Assembly (NCBI RefSeq): GCF_000429845.1
Contig: NZ_AUCQ01000001.1
Span: 34,637-98,636, forward strand
Direction: 5' to 3'
DNA length: 64,000 nucleotides
Source: Comamonas composti DSM 21721
Lineage (GTDB): Bacteria > Pseudomonadota > Gammaproteobacteria > Burkholderiales > Burkholderiaceae_C
A program made the position numbers and the translations under genes. The notes under the pieces are model-generated. The model was not told the DNA's origin. It saw only the letters and a program-made list of their open reading frames with translations, and made no database searches. Position 1 is the stretch's first letter. Every line of letters starts with the position of its first letter. This document shows, one piece after another, positions 1 through 11,099 of this stretch.

Positions 1-741
1 TCTTTGCGTCTGGCGCGTGAGTGCCGAGTTTTGCTGCTCCAGCCGCTGATGCCGCATCTGCAGCTCGGCCAGCAGCGCATTGAAGTCATCGCCCAGCTCG
101 CGCAGCTCGGCCAGATGGGCGCGGCCCACGCGCTGCTCCATGGAACGGTCATGGCGCACGGCCCGTGCGACCTTGGCCAGCTCCTGCAGGGGCTGGCCAA
201 TATCGGCCAGCATGCGCCGGGACTGGCGCAGGCCCACATAGCCGCTCACGCCCACACCCAGAAACAGGACCACGAGGCCGGCCCCGAGAAAGCGCACCAG
301 CCCTCCGCCATCACTGTGCAGCTGGACCGAGCCTACAGCGGTACTGCCCTGCATGACCGCCGCCTCTCCAGGAGACAGGCCCATGCTTGCGGCCAGGGCC
401 GTTCCCAGGCGCTCGGTGACGGCCGGCCCATGGGCCACCCATTGCACGAACAATTCTCCTTGGGCATCCAGCACCCGCGCATGGGAGACGCCTTCGCCGC
501 GCAGCATCTGCTCGAGCACACGCCCGGCCTCCTCCCGATCGCCAAACACCAGCGAAGCCTCCACGGTATAGGCCAGGGAGCGCGCCACAAGCTGCAGATT
601 GTCCGACACATACAGGCGCAGCACACCCAGGCCCACGAACAGCAACAGCACGCCGGCAAGCGAAATCGACACCCAGGCCATGCGCAGATGGGCCCGGCGG
701 ATCACATCGTGTAGGGACGCTTTATTCGACATGGAAACCAT
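1..741 (-). CDS. yfiN: YfiN/TpbB-type membrane diguanylate cyclase, N-terminal part (cut by window edge)
   Basis: The gene runs off the left edge, so only the sensor half (247 codons) is visible. It has a short cytoplasmic N-terminus, a first membrane segment, a periplasmic region of about 110 residues, a second membrane segment near residues 150-172 and a HAMP-like linker that enters a coiled coil. The GGDEF domain expected of YfiN would lie outside the window. The assignment rests on this architecture and on the gene directly following yfiR. In the known YfiBNR system, YfiR in the periplasm holds YfiN inactive; release raises c-di-GMP and favours biofilm. The ATG at 741 shares its A with the yfiR stop codon (TGATG), which suggests translational coupling; an in-frame ATG at 732 is an alternative. 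yfiB, if present, would also be outside. Confidence 0.75.
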   Translation of the reverse strand, partial: MVSMSNKASLHDVIRRAHLRMAWVSISLAGVLLLFVGLGVLRLYVSDNLQLVARSLAYTVEASLVFGDREEAGRVLEQMLRGEGVSHARVLDAQGELFVQWVAHGPAVTERLGTALAASMGLSPGEAAVMQGSTAVGSVQLHSDGGGLVRFLGAGLVVLFLGVGVSGYVGLRQSRRMLADIGQPLQELAKVARAVRHDRSMEQRVGRAHLAELRELGDDFNALLAELQMRHQRLEQQNSALTRQTQR

Positions 742-1307
742 CACGGAGCAGTTTTGTGGCGCGCAAGCTGCAAGACCTTGGGATTGACGCGCAAGCCGCT
801 GCGTGCAACCGAGTCCAGATTGACTTCAAAGCCAGCGCCATCTCCTCGGTGCCTCAGACAAAACATCGCGCCTATGCGGCACAGCTCCCCTCGCTCGCTA
901 ATCGTCAAGACCGACCGCCCCGCAAACTGCCGCATCAGCCCATGCCAGACCCCCTCTTCCAGTGGTCCCGCATAAATGCCTTCGCAACCGTTCAAGGCCT
1001 TCTCGTCATCGAGCGCCACCCGATGCACCTGCACCTGCTGGGAGCCCACCATCTGGTTGCCGTTTTGCAGCAGGTCCTCGGCATGCTCGGGCTCTCCCAG
1101 CACGCAGATGCGCACGCTTGCAGGCCCGGCTGGCCAGCGCGTATAGCCAACAATGCCCAGAACCGTCCGGGTGACAGCAACCGCGCGCTCATCGCTGGCC
1201 GCCTCGGCCCCGGCTGCGGCCGGTTTCAGGCACGCCAATGCCAAGGCCATCCACAGAAAGGCCTGCCAGCCACACCATTTGCTTCGCACCTGACGCTGAA
1301 ACTTCAA
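741..1307 (-). CDS. yfiR: YfiR family periplasmic repressor of the YfiN cyclase (DUF4154)
   Basis: Predicted periplasmic protein of 188 residues that would bind and inhibit the YfiN sensor encoded just downstream. The C-terminal signature with VNLDSVARSG and VNPKVLQLAR is typical of YfiR. Four cysteines (about C68, C108, C143, C150) match in spacing the two disulfides known for Pseudomonas YfiR, which tie its activity to periplasmic redox state. I chose a TTG start at 1307: it has AAGGAG five bases upstream and gives a positively charged start followed by a hydrophobic stretch ending in AAAGA, a good signal peptide. A longer reading from an ATG at 1358 would bury the signal peptide behind 17 further residues. 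The start choice is inference; the family call is secure. Confidence 0.85.
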   Translation of the reverse strand: MKFQRQVRSKWCGWQAFLWMALALACLKPAAAGAEAASDERAVAVTRTVLGIVGYTRWPAGPASVRICVLGEPEHAEDLLQNGNQMVGSQQVQVHRVALDDEKALNGCEGIYAGPLEEGVWHGLMRQFAGRSVLTISERGELCRIGAMFCLRHRGDGAGFEVNLDSVARSGLRVNPKVLQLARHKTAP

Positions 1308-1708
1308 GCAGACTCCTTGCGCGTAGGCACCTTTCACAGACCGGTCAGCCGATCGCATTGCACAGAAAAAGAAACGCCAGAAACACCAATTGACTCAAAA
1401 GAATCATTTTTTCACAACTTGCCAAATCGCGCCAACCCCGAAGCTTTCATGAAAGTCCGGGGCTTGCGCAGGGAAATGAAATCCAGCCTCAGGAATCCGT
1501 GTTGCGCATGCCCGGGAAAGCCGGGTGCGAGAGAGCCCGGCACGGAATCGAGGCGCAAAACCGCCTACTGTACAAAACCTCGGACCTTGCGGCTTGCGCA
1601 GAAGGCTAGTGCCCGGCACAGGAATATCAAGGCTGCCGATAATGACCGGGCTCCCGGGCCCGCTCTTCGGGCCCGTCTTTCAAGAACAAACTGCCGGCCA
1701 AGCATTCC
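1308..1708. other. Intergenic region between divergent yfiR and selD, with two hairpins
   Basis: No convincing gene. The stretch must hold the yfiR and selD promoters. It contains a hairpin at 1436-1462 built on the perfect 12-bp palindrome CTTTCATGAAAG, with an outer CCCCG/CGGGG arm. A second hairpin at 1656-1674 has a 7-bp stem (GGGCCCG), a 5-base loop and then GTCTTTC, and ends 34 bases before the selD start. The second could be a weak terminator or a leader structure of selD. Confidence 0.5.
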
Positions 1709-2767
1709 ATGACCACTGACACCTCCCCGACCCCGCGCCTGACCTCTTTGTCTCACGGAGGCGGCTGCGGCTGCAAGATTGCGCCCGGCGTGCTGGCCGA
1801 GCTCATCGGCAAGAGCGCCCTGCCCAAGCAGTTCTTCCCCGACCTGCTCGTGGGCACGGAGACTGCCGACGACGCTGCCGTCTACCGCATCAATGCCGAG
1901 CAGGCCATCGTGGCCACCACCGATTTCTTCATGCCCATCGTCGACGATCCCTATGACTTTGGGCGCATCGCCGCCACGAATGCGCTGTCCGACATCTATG
2001 CCATGGGCGCCCAGCCCCTGATGGCCCTGGCCATCGTGGGCATGCCCATCAATGTCCTGCCCCACGACACGATTGCCAGAATCCTCGAGGGCGGCGAGTC
2101 CGTGTGCCGCGATGCCGGCATTCCGCTGGCCGGCGGCCACTCCATCGACTCGGTCGAGCCGATCTACGGCCTGGTCGGCATCGGGCTGGTGAACCCTGCA
2201 CAGATGAAGCGCAATGCCGATGCCAGGGCCGGCGATGTGCTGATCCTGGGCAAACCCCTGGGCGTGGGCATTCTGTCGGCCGCGCTCAAGAAGAACCTGC
2301 TTGACGAAGCCGGCTACCGCGCCATGGTGGCGGCCACCACGCTGCTCAACCGCCCGGGCACGGCGCTTGCGCAGCTCGAGGGCGTGCACGCCCTCACCGA
2401 TGTCACGGGCTTTGGCCTGCTGGGGCACAGCCTGGAGCTGGCCCGCGGCGCAGGCCTGAGCGTGCACATCGACAGCGCCAGACTGCGCTTTCTGCCCGGC
2501 GTCCAGGATCTGGCCGGACAAGGCGTGATCACGGGCGCATCGGGACGCAACTGGGCCTCTTACGGCGAACACATCACGCTGGGCTCCGGTCTTGGCGATG
2601 CGCAGCGCGCCCTGCTCACCGATCCCCAGACCTCGGGCGGCCTGCTCGTGTCCTGCGCCCCCGAGGTCGCCGACCAGGTGCTGGCGCTGTTCGCCGCACA
2701 AGGCTTTGGCGAGGCCGCGATCATCGGCCGCATGCAGGCCGGCCCAGCACGCGTGCAGGTGGATTGA
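1709..2767 (+). CDS. selD: Selenide, water dikinase (selenophosphate synthetase)
   Basis: Makes selenophosphate from selenide and ATP, the selenium donor for selenocysteine and selenouridine synthesis in the cytoplasm. At 352 residues it has the usual family length. The N-terminal catalytic motif GGGCGCK places Cys20, Cys22 and Lys23 at the positions of Cys17, Cys19 and Lys20 of the E. coli enzyme, so this is the cysteine and not the selenocysteine form. Further ATP-grasp-like signatures ([47 protein letters not shown]) follow in order. No selA, selB or tRNA 2-selenouridine synthase gene lies in this window, so which selenium pathway it serves cannot be told here. It converges on yejF, with a palindromic repeat between them. 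Confidence 0.95.
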   Translation: MTTDTSPTPRLTSLSHGGGCGCKIAPGVLAELIGKSALPKQFFPDLLVGTETADDAAVYRINAEQAIVATTDFFMPIVDDPYDFGRIAATNALSDIYAMGAQPLMALAIVGMPINVLPHDTIARILEGGESVCRDAGIPLAGGHSIDSVEPIYGLVGIGLVNPAQMKRNADARAGDVLILGKPLGVGILSAALKKNLLDEAGYRAMVAATTLLNRPGTALAQLEGVHALTDVTGFGLLGHSLELARGAGLSVHIDSARLRFLPGVQDLAGQGVITGASGRNWASYGEHITLGSGLGDAQRALLTDPQTSGGLLVSCAPEVADQVLALFAAQGFGEAAIIGRMQAGPARVQVD

Positions 2768-2792
2768 GTGCAACCGGCGGCGCGCTGGCCAC

Positions 2793-2892
2793 GAATAAAA
2801 AAGTAGCTGCTACCACGCACCTGCTCTGGATTTCAATATGAAAAGCACTTGAAATCCAGATATAGCAAGCGCTAGCAGCTCACTTTTTATTC
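2793..2892. repeat. 100-bp palindromic intergenic repeat, probable bidirectional terminator
   Basis: Near-complete inverted repeat between the convergent genes selD and yejF. The outer arms pair GAATAAAAAAGTAGCTGCTA with the complement of TAGCAGCTCACTTTTTATTC. The inner arms CTGGATTTCAA and TTGAAATCCAG are perfectly complementary. Both ends carry T runs in the reading direction, so it should terminate transcription from both sides. It shares its GCTAGCAGCT core with repeats at 39969-40050 and, more weakly, 19479-19567 and 50481-50529. Confidence 0.8.
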
Positions 2893-2928
2893 AATCCATG
2901 CGGAGGGTGCAGGCCCGTACCTGCATCT

Positions 2929-4616
<1,688 letters not shown>

Positions 4617-4620
<4 letters not shown>

Positions 4621-5702
4621 GCCGCCCCCTTGCTCGCAGATGCCGCCTCTGGCGCAGCTTCACTGACGTCCTGGCGGCGCGGATCCAGCGCATCGCGCAG
4701 CGCATCCCCCATGAGCGTGAGCAGCATCAAGGTCAGCACCAGCACGCCAAACGTGGTCAGCGAGATCCACCAGGCATCGATATTGTTCTTGCCCTGGCTC
4801 AGCAGCTCGCCCAGGCTGGGCGTGCCCGGCGGCACGCCCAGACCCAGAAAATCCAATGATGTCAGTGCCAGAATGGCCGCGCTCATGCGAAACGGCAGGA
4901 ACGTGACCACGGGCGTGAGGCTGTTGGGCAGGATGTGGCGCCAGATCAGCGCCGCATTGCCCACGCCCAGGGCGCGGGCGGATTTCACATAATCGAGCTG
5001 GCGGTTGCGCAGAAACTCTGCGCGCACATAGTCGGACAGCCCCATCCAGCCGAACAGCGACAGCAGCACCAGCAGCAGGCTCACGCTGGGAGCGAACACG
5101 GCACTGAAGATGATCAGCAGATAAAGCTCGGGCATGGAGCCCCAGATCTCGATCACGCGCTGGGCCAGCAGATCGATCCTGCCGCCGAAAAAGCCCTGTA
5201 CCGCCCCGGCCAGCACGCCCAGCAGCACGCCCGTGGCAGTCAGCGCCAGCGCGAACAGCACGCTCACGCGAAAACCGTAGATCAGCTGGGCCAGCAGATC
5301 GCGCCCGCGATCATCGGTGCCCAGCAGGTTCTCGCGCGAGGGTGGCGCGGGATTGGGCTTTTCGGCAAAGTAGTTCAGCGTCTCCGGCCCATAGCGATTG
5401 GGCGCAAAGAGCACCCAGTTGTCGCCGCGCTCCAGCCGCTCGCGTATGAAGGGATCGAGATAGTCCGTGGGCGTATCGAAGTCGCCGCCAAAGACCTTTT
5501 CCGGATAGCTGTTCCACATCGGCCAGTAGGTCTGGCCCTGGTAGCGCACCACATACGGCTTGTCGTTGGTGAGAAGCTCGGCCCCCAGACTGAGCAGCAC
5601 CATGGCGCAAAAAATGATCAGGCTCCAGTAGCCCAGGCGATTGCGCTTGAAGCGCAGCCAGGCCCTTGTGCCTGGAGGAATCGACTTGTAGGGAGCAAGC
5701 AT
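4617..5702 (-). CDS. yejE: Peptide ABC transporter permease YejE
   Basis: Inner-membrane permease of 361 residues from the DppC/OppC class. It has one N-terminal membrane segment (LGYWSLIIFCAMVLLSLGAELL), a large periplasmic loop of about 120 residues, then the five-helix transport core with the EAA loop region (FLRNRQLDYVKSARALG). The extended loop is characteristic of YejE compared with ordinary DppC. The start at 5702 has GAGGAG about six bases upstream; an in-frame ATG at 5741 lacks such a site and would add 13 poorly fitting residues. It sits 125 bases after yejB and overlaps yejF by four bases. Confidence 0.92.
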
Positions 5703-5827
5703 CCCGGTCTCCTCAATGGCTGGCATCCGGACTCCCTGCAAAACAGGCGCGACTCCGCAGCGAGGGCATCGTCCGCCGCCCGCAGACGGCGGGGGAGGTG
5801 CAGCAAGCGGCCAGGCCGCTCAGGGGG

Positions 5828-6853
5828 CTAATCGAACTTGACACGCGGATCCACCCACACATAGCAAAGGTCGCTGACCAGCTTGGTCACGAGGCCGATC
5901 AGCGTGAACAGATAAAGCGTGCCCAGAACCACGGGATAGTCGCGGCGGATCACGCTCTCGTAGCTGAGCAGCCCCAGGCCGTCGAGTGAGAACAGGGTCT
6001 CTATGAGCAAGGCCCCCGTGAAGAAGGCGCCGATGAAAGCCGCCGGAAAACCCGTGACGATGGGAATCAGGGCATTGCGAAACACATGCTTGTAGAGCAC
6101 CTGGCGCTCGGACAGGCCTTTGGCACGCGCGGTCAGCACGTATTGTTTGCGTATCTCTTCCAGGAAGGCGTTCTTGGTGAGCATGGCCGTGACCGCAAAG
6201 CTGCCGGCCACCATGGCCGTCACGGGCAAGGCGATATGCCACAGGTAATCGACGATGCGCGCGCCCCAGGACAGCTCATCCCAGTTGGCCGAAGTCAGGC
6301 CGCGCAGCGGAAACCATTGCAACTGGCCGCCAAAGATCACCAGCAGGGCCACGCCCAGCACAAACCCGGGAATCGCATAGCCGACCAGGATCAGCAGCGT
6401 GGTCACGAAGTCGAAGCGCGAGCCCGCGCGCACGGCCTTGGCCACACCCAGCGGAACCGCGACCAGATAGCTGATGAAAAAGCTCCACAAACCGAGGCTG
6501 GCCGAGACCGGCAGCTTTTCCTTGATCAGCTGCCACACATCCTTGTTCTGGAAAAAGCTGCGACCCAGATCGAAACGCGCGAACTGGGAAATCATCTGCC
6601 AGAAGCGCTCGGGCGCCGGCTTGTCGAAGCCGTACAAGGCCTTGATCTGCGCGATCCGCTTTTCATCCACGCCCTGGCCGCCGCGATAGCTCATGCCCCC
6701 GCCATCGGCTCCGCGCACGCCGGCCTTGGCTTCGGCCAGATACTGCTCCACCGGTCCGCCCGGAACGAACTGCACGACGACAAAGGTCAGCAGCAGCACG
6801 CCAAACAAGGTTGGCAGCATCAGCAGTACACGCTTGAGTATGTAGGACCACAT
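5828..6853 (-). CDS. yejB: Peptide ABC transporter permease YejB
   Basis: Inner-membrane permease of 341 residues from the DppB/OppB class. It begins with the classical MWSYILKRVLLMLPTLFGV membrane anchor, followed by a periplasmic stretch rich in charged residues (including KIDEKRIAQIKALYGFDKP-like sequence) and five further membrane segments. The EAA loop with FLEEIRKQYVLTARAKGL and SLDGLGLLSYESV lies in the C-terminal third. It is the second gene of the operon, 103 bases after yejA, and pairs with YejE to form the channel. Confidence 0.92.
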   Translation of the reverse strand: MWSYILKRVLLMLPTLFGVLLLTFVVVQFVPGGPVEQYLAEAKAGVRGADGGGMSYRGGQGVDEKRIAQIKALYGFDKPAPERFWQMISQFARFDLGRSFFQNKDVWQLIKEKLPVSASLGLWSFFISYLVAVPLGVAKAVRAGSRFDFVTTLLILVGYAIPGFVLGVALLVIFGGQLQWFPLRGLTSANWDELSWGARIVDYLWHIALPVTAMVAGSFAVTAMLTKNAFLEEIRKQYVLTARAKGLSERQVLYKHVFRNALIPIVTGFPAAFIGAFFTGALLIETLFSLDGLGLLSYESVIRRDYPVVLGTLYLFTLIGLVTKLVSDLCYVWVDPRVKFD

Positions 6854-6956
6854 AGGTTGTGCATTATCTCCACTGCTTGTACATGTTCCGGCACCCCTCT
6901 GGGCGCTGCTTTCTGCGGACCGGGCCCGGCCGCCACTCGCGGCAAGGCGCTGATGA

Positions 6957-8789
6957 TTATGGCGGCGGCGCGGTCAGCACCGGGTCTCGCGCCCACCAGG
7001 CATCCATGGCCCAGCGCTCGCCCTGGGCATGGGCAGGCACCACCGCAGGTCGCACCAGGCGCCAGGAGTTATAGACCATGCGCAGGCTGCTGTCGCTCCA
7101 CTGCGGAATCAGGTAGTGGCCATGGCCGATGATGCGGTCCAGCGCATGGCAGGCGGGCAGCAGCTGCTCCAGGGTTCTGGCGCTGGTCATGGCGCCGATC
7201 ATGGCGTCCACGGCCGGGTTCTTCACGCCGGGGAAGTTGCCTGAATCCTCGGTATCCGCAGCCTGGCTGCCGAAAAGGTCGGCGAACTCCTGACCCGGAT
7301 TGTCCGAGCCCTGGTAGGCAATGGTGATGATGTCGAAGTCGAACTTGCTCAATCTTTGCTGGTAGAGCGCAAAGTCCACGGCGCGAAAGCGCAGCCGTAT
7401 GCCCAGCTTTTCCAGATTGCGCATCCAGGGCGCAAGCATGCGCACGCCCTCGTCGCGCGTGTCCAGGTATTCGAGCTCCATCGCCTGGCCCTGGGCATTG
7501 CGCAGCACCCCGCCCTGCACCGTCCAGCCGGCCTCGGCCAGCAACCTCTTCGCCTGGCGCAGGTTGTCACGCAGCGAATGCTCTGCATCGGTGCGCGGCG
7601 GCTCTGCCATGGGCCCAAAGGCTTCGGGGACTATGCGGCTACGCCAGGGCTCCATCAAGGCCAGCTCTTCGCTGCTGGGCATGCCATGGGTTTCGCAGCG
7701 CGTATTGCCGAACAGTCCGTGCACGCGCTCATAGGCGCCGTAGAACATGCTGCGCTTCATCCACTCGAAATCCATGGCCAGGCCCAGCGCCTTGCGTACA
7801 CGCACATCCTGCAGCAAGGGGCGGCGCGTATTGAGCACATAGCTTTGAAACCCCGAAGGCAGATGACTGCTGAACTCGCCCTTGACCAGCTCGCCACGGT
7901 CAAAGCGCTTGCCGTACAACCTGCGCGCCCAGTCCCCCGCGCTGTAAAAGCGCATCAGATCGAACTCGCCGGCCTTGAGCGCCTCCAGCCGTGCCGTGTT
8001 GTCCTGGTAGATCTTGACGCTGATGCGGTCGAAGTTGCCCGTGCCCACACGCACCGGCAGGTTACGCGCCCAGTAGTCGGCGTCGCGCACATAGGTGATG
8101 TCCTTGCCGAAGCGCACCGGCCCTATGCGGTAGGGACCGCTGGCAATCGGCGGCTCCATGACGACTTCATCGAAGGGCTTGCGTTTGCCGTTTTCCATGC
8201 CCCATTCATGGCTGAACACGGGGATGGTTCCCACCAGCAAGGGCAGCTCGCGGCTCGCCTTCTTGAAGCGAAAGCGCAGCTCGCGCTCGCCCAGCACGTC
8301 CACACCCGCCACGTCGATGAGCATGGTCTTGTAGCCCGGCAGCGCCTGAGGGCTGACCAAGGTATCGAAGCTGTGCTTCACGTCCCTGGCCAGCACCGGA
8401 TGGCCGTTGTGAAAGCGCGCCTCGGGCCGCAGGCGAAACGTGACCGACAGGCCGTCATCGGCGACCTGCACGTCCTCGGCCAGCAGGCCATAGCCTGCGG
8501 TGGTCTCGTCCATGGGCGAAGTGAGCAGGCTGTCGAACATCAGCTCCTGCAGATAGGCAGGCGCCGTGCCTTTGATCGTGAAGGGGTTGTATTTATCGAA
8601 GGTGGAGATGCGCAGATTGCTCACCAGGCGCAACTCCCCGCCCTTGGGAGCCTTGGGATTCACGTAATCGAAATGCTCAAAGCCCGGGGCATAACGGACG
8701 CTGCCCCACAGACCATAGGCCGGATCGGCCCAGCAAGAGGCAGCAGGCAGCACTGCAAGCAGCAGCGAGAAAATCTTCCAATGGCGCAT
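6957..8789 (-). CDS. yejA: Periplasmic peptide-binding protein YejA (SBP family 5)
   Basis: Extracytoplasmic solute receptor of 610 residues that would deliver peptides to YejBE. The start at 8789 begins a clear signal peptide ([21 protein letters not shown]); an ATG at 8807 would put six extra residues ahead of it. The mature protein opens with [20 protein letters not shown] and the PKGGELRL motif seen at the start of family 5 binding proteins, and includes [15 protein letters not shown] and [17 protein letters not shown]. The Cys before the mature start could raise the question of a lipoprotein, but it has no proper lipobox. First gene of the operon; divergent from fabI across 116 bases that must hold both promoters. 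Confidence 0.9.
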   Translation of the reverse strand: MRHWKIFSLLLAVLPAASCWADPAYGLWGSVRYAPGFEHFDYVNPKAPKGGELRLVSNLRISTFDKYNPFTIKGTAPAYLQELMFDSLLTSPMDETTAGYGLLAEDVQVADDGLSVTFRLRPEARFHNGHPVLARDVKHSFDTLVSPQALPGYKTMLIDVAGVDVLGERELRFRFKKASRELPLLVGTIPVFSHEWGMENGKRKPFDEVVMEPPIASGPYRIGPVRFGKDITYVRDADYWARNLPVRVGTGNFDRISVKIYQDNTARLEALKAGEFDLMRFYSAGDWARRLYGKRFDRGELVKGEFSSHLPSGFQSYVLNTRRPLLQDVRVRKALGLAMDFEWMKRSMFYGAYERVHGLFGNTRCETHGMPSSEELALMEPWRSRIVPEAFGPMAEPPRTDAEHSLRDNLRQAKRLLAEAGWTVQGGVLRNAQGQAMELEYLDTRDEGVRMLAPWMRNLEKLGIRLRFRAVDFALYQQRLSKFDFDIITIAYQGSDNPGQEFADLFGSQAADTEDSGNFPGVKNPAVDAMIGAMTSARTLEQLLPACHALDRIIGHGHYLIPQWSDSSLRMVYNSWRLVRPAVVPAHAQGERWAMDAWWARDPVLTAPPP

Positions 8790-8905
8790 GCGACAATTCT
8801 GCACCACGCAGGCGCTCGGCAGACGCTCGGCCCATGCTGCGCCATGGCGAATGCCTTTTGCGCGCCACGCCCGCTTACTCTGTCACGATTTTTTGGAGAA
8901 CAACA

Positions 8906-9706
8906 ATGGGTTTTCTCGCCGGTAAGAAACTGCTGATCACAGGCGTTCTGTCGAACCGCTCCATCGCCTACGGCATTGCCAAGGCCTGCCACGCGCAAGG
9001 TGCCGAGCTGGCCTTCAGCTATGTGGGCGAGCGCTTCAAGGGCCGCATCACCGACTTCGCGGCCGAATTCAACTCCACGCTGGTGTTTGACTGCGATGTG
9101 GGCAACGACGACCAGATCGAAAAGATGTTTGCCGACCTCTCCGCTGCCTGGGGCAAGTTCGACGGTTTTGTGCACGCCATTGGCTTTGCGCCGCGCGAAG
9201 CCATTGCCGGCAACTTCCTGGACGGTCTGTCGCGCGAATCCTTCAAGATCGCCCATGACATCAGCGCCTACAGCTTCCCGGCCATGGCCAAGGCGGCCCT
9301 GCCCTATCTGAACGACAAGTCCTCGCTGCTGACCCTGTCCTACCTGGGTGCGCTGCGCTCCATCCCCAACTACAACACCATGGGCCTGGCCAAGGCCTCG
9401 CTGGAAGCCTCGGTGCGCTACCTGGCCGAAGCCGTGGGCCGCACCGAAGACGGTCGCGCCATCCGCGCCAACGGCATTTCTGCCGGCCCCATCAAGACCC
9501 TGGCCGCCTCCGGCATCAAGGACTTCGGCAAGCTGCTGGGCCGCGTGGCCGATGCCGCCCCGCTGCGCCGCAATGTGACCATTGAAGACGTGGGCAATGT
9601 GGCCGCCTTCCTGCTGTCCGACCTGGCCTCGGGCGTGACCGCCGAGATCACCTATGTGGACGGCGGCTTCAGCCAGACCGCAGGCCTCTCCGCCGACCAG
9701 GTTTAA
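8906..9706 (+). CDS. fabI: Enoyl-[acyl-carrier-protein] reductase (NADH) FabI
   Basis: Catalyses the last reduction step of each fatty-acid elongation cycle; the target of triclosan. The protein has 266 residues, close to the E. coli enzyme. It shows the nucleotide-binding start with the FabI-specific [10 protein letters not shown] sequence, and the catalytic residues fall at Y146, Y156 and K163 in [17 protein letters not shown], the same numbering as in E. coli. The ATG at 8906 follows TTTTTTGGAGAACAACA, so the ribosome site supports this start over an upstream in-frame ATG at 8834. A strong terminator lies 21 bases after the stop, so it is probably transcribed alone. Confidence 0.96.
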   Translation: MGFLAGKKLLITGVLSNRSIAYGIAKACHAQGAELAFSYVGERFKGRITDFAAEFNSTLVFDCDVGNDDQIEKMFADLSAAWGKFDGFVHAIGFAPREAIAGNFLDGLSRESFKIAHDISAYSFPAMAKAALPYLNDKSSLLTLSYLGALRSIPNYNTMGLAKASLEASVRYLAEAVGRTEDGRAIRANGISAGPIKTLAASGIKDFGKLLGRVADAAPLRRNVTIEDVGNVAAFLLSDLASGVTAEITYVDGGFSQTAGLSADQV

Positions 9707-9727
9707 GCCGAGCCCACGCCCCCCGCC

Positions 9728-9761
9728 AACCCTGCAGGCCGCAAGACCTGCAGGGTTTTTT
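9728..9761 (+). terminator. Rho-independent terminator after fabI
   Basis: Perfect 11-bp stem AACCCTGCAGG/CCTGCAGGGTT with an 8-base loop, directly followed by a run of six T. Ends the fabI transcript. Confidence 0.9.
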
Positions 9762-9811
9762 CATGCACAACCCCAATAGCAGCATGGGGTTATCAAAGAT
9801 AATCTAATACT

Positions 9812-9830
9812 GCGAATCATTCTCATTACT
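9812..9830. promoter_or_regulatory. Fur-box-like site ahead of the sodA operon
   Basis: The reverse strand reads AGTAATGAGAATGATTCGC, which matches the classical 19-bp Fur consensus GATAATGATAATCATTATC at 13 of 19 positions and the central AATGATAATCATT at 11 of 13. It lies 29 bases before the first gene. A second small dyad, TTATC-AAA-GATAA, sits at 9790-9802, just upstream. Iron-dependent repression of an Mn-type sodA fits known Fur regulons. Confidence 0.6.
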
Positions 9831-9858
9831 TATCCATATTTTCCATTGGAGAACACCG

Positions 9859-10365
9859 ATGAGCATTCATCCCGCTGCCGGCGATCTTCCCTTTCTCATG
9901 CTGCAGCGTCCCGAGCCTGCCAGCCTCAGCGCATGGGAAGAGCTAGCCCGTCAGGCCACGCAGCACCTGCAGACCCAGCCCCCGCAGAGCGTGCTGCCAC
10001 TGCTGTTCGAGGCCCAGCACATGGCCCAGCGTTTGATGGCCAGCCCCCAGCTGGACGTGCACCCCGACCACTGCCTGGCCGCCTGGGTGGTGTCCCACCA
10101 CAACCTGGCCGATGTGCTGTCGCAATGCGGACAGCAGCCCCTGGCTTTGGAATATCTGTGCGATGCCCATCTGGGCCTGGCCGATCTGGCCGAGCGCCAT
10201 GCGAGCGCCATGGTCCAGCAGGCGGCTTTGCGCCATCTGCGCGAGACCCGCGCCGCCCTGCTGCTGTGGCAACGCCAGCACGGCACCCAGGCACAGAGCA
10301 CGGCAGCGCTGCAGGCGGCGAATGGCGCGGCCCCGCACGCTGCCACATCCTCCCGGCTGCATTGA
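9859..10365 (+). CDS. Uncharacterised 168-aa alpha-helical protein, first gene of the sodA operon
   Basis: I do not recognise a named family. The product is soluble, has no signal peptide or membrane segment, and appears to be all helical. The stretch from about residue 25 to 140 reads like loosely repeated helix pairs (SVLPLLFEAQHMAQRLMAS, WVVSHHNLADVL, LALEYLCDAHLGLADLAER), reminiscent of tetratricopeptide repeats, with many His and Gln residues. The last 30 residues are low in complexity and probably disordered. The ATG follows TTGGAGAACACCG, a good ribosome site. The gene lies behind a Fur-like site and 48 bases before sodA. A short unknown gene also precedes the Fur-regulated sodA of Pseudomonas aeruginosa (fumC-orfX-sodA), but I cannot claim homology. 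Confidence 0.8.
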   Translation: MSIHPAAGDLPFLMLQRPEPASLSAWEELARQATQHLQTQPPQSVLPLLFEAQHMAQRLMASPQLDVHPDHCLAAWVVSHHNLADVLSQCGQQPLALEYLCDAHLGLADLAERHASAMVQQAALRHLRETRAALLLWQRQHGTQAQSTAALQAANGAAPHAATSSRLH

Positions 10366-10413
10366 GCACATCGCTCCCATACCTGTATTCCCACTCTTGA
10401 CCGAAAGGCTTTC

Positions 10414-11049
10414 ATGACCGTCCACACCCTGCCCGCCCTGCCCTATGCCTATGACGCGCTGGAGCCCCATATCGATGCCCAGACCATGGAGATCCACCAC
10501 AGCAAGCATCACCAGACCTATGTGAACAACCTGAACGCTGCGCTCAAGGACAGCGCCTTTGCCCAGGAGCCGGTGGAGCAGTTGATTGCCGATCTGAACC
10601 GTCTGCCCGAAGGCCTGCGCGCCGCCGTGCGCAACAACGGTGGCGGCCATGCCAACCACAGCCTGTTCTGGACGGTGATGGCGCCGGTGGGCCAGGGCGG
10701 TGGTGGCGCACCCCAAGGCGCGCTGGCAGAGGCGATTGCATCCGATCTGGGCGGCATCGAAGCCTTCCAGCAAGCCTTCACTCAAGCCGCATTGACGCGC
10801 TTTGGCAGCGGCTGGGCCTGGCTGGTCGTGGGCAAGGACGGCAAGTTGTCGATTGAAAGCAGCGGCAACCAGGACAGCCCACTGATGCAGGGCATAGGCT
10901 CGGGCGGCACGCCCATTCTGGGCCTGGACGTCTGGGAGCACGCCTACTACCTGAAATACCAGAACCGACGCCCCGAATACATCGCGGCTTTCTACCAGGT
11001 GATTCACTGGGATGAAGTCGCCCGCCGCTTCGCCGCCGCCAGGGGCTGA
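10414..11049 (+). CDS. sodA: Superoxide dismutase, manganese type
   Basis: Cytoplasmic enzyme of 211 residues that converts superoxide to hydrogen peroxide and oxygen. Metal ligands are visible as His28 (in MEIHHSKHH), His82 (in [10 protein letters not shown]) and the Asp and His of [22 protein letters not shown] together with GNQDSPLM, which supplies the glutamine in the C-terminal half, points to the manganese and not the iron subfamily; metal preference from sequence is not certain. It is the second gene of a presumed Fur-controlled unit with an unknown protein upstream and a ZIP transporter 50 bases downstream, consistent with switching to Mn-SOD when iron is low. Confidence 0.93.
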   Translation: MTVHTLPALPYAYDALEPHIDAQTMEIHHSKHHQTYVNNLNAALKDSAFAQEPVEQLIADLNRLPEGLRAAVRNNGGGHANHSLFWTVMAPVGQGGGGAPQGALAEAIASDLGGIEAFQQAFTQAALTRFGSGWAWLVVGKDGKLSIESSGNQDSPLMQGIGSGGTPILGLDVWEHAYYLKYQNRRPEYIAAFYQVIHWDEVARRFAAARG

Positions 11050-11099
11050 CCGGCTTTCGCTGCCTCTGCGCCTTGCATGGGCAGCGACCTTCCCTCACC

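Noticed and set aside
1656..1674. Hairpin before selD as a SECIS element
   Set aside because: SelD here uses cysteine at the catalytic position and the hairpin is outside the gene, so there is no reason for a selenocysteine insertion signal.
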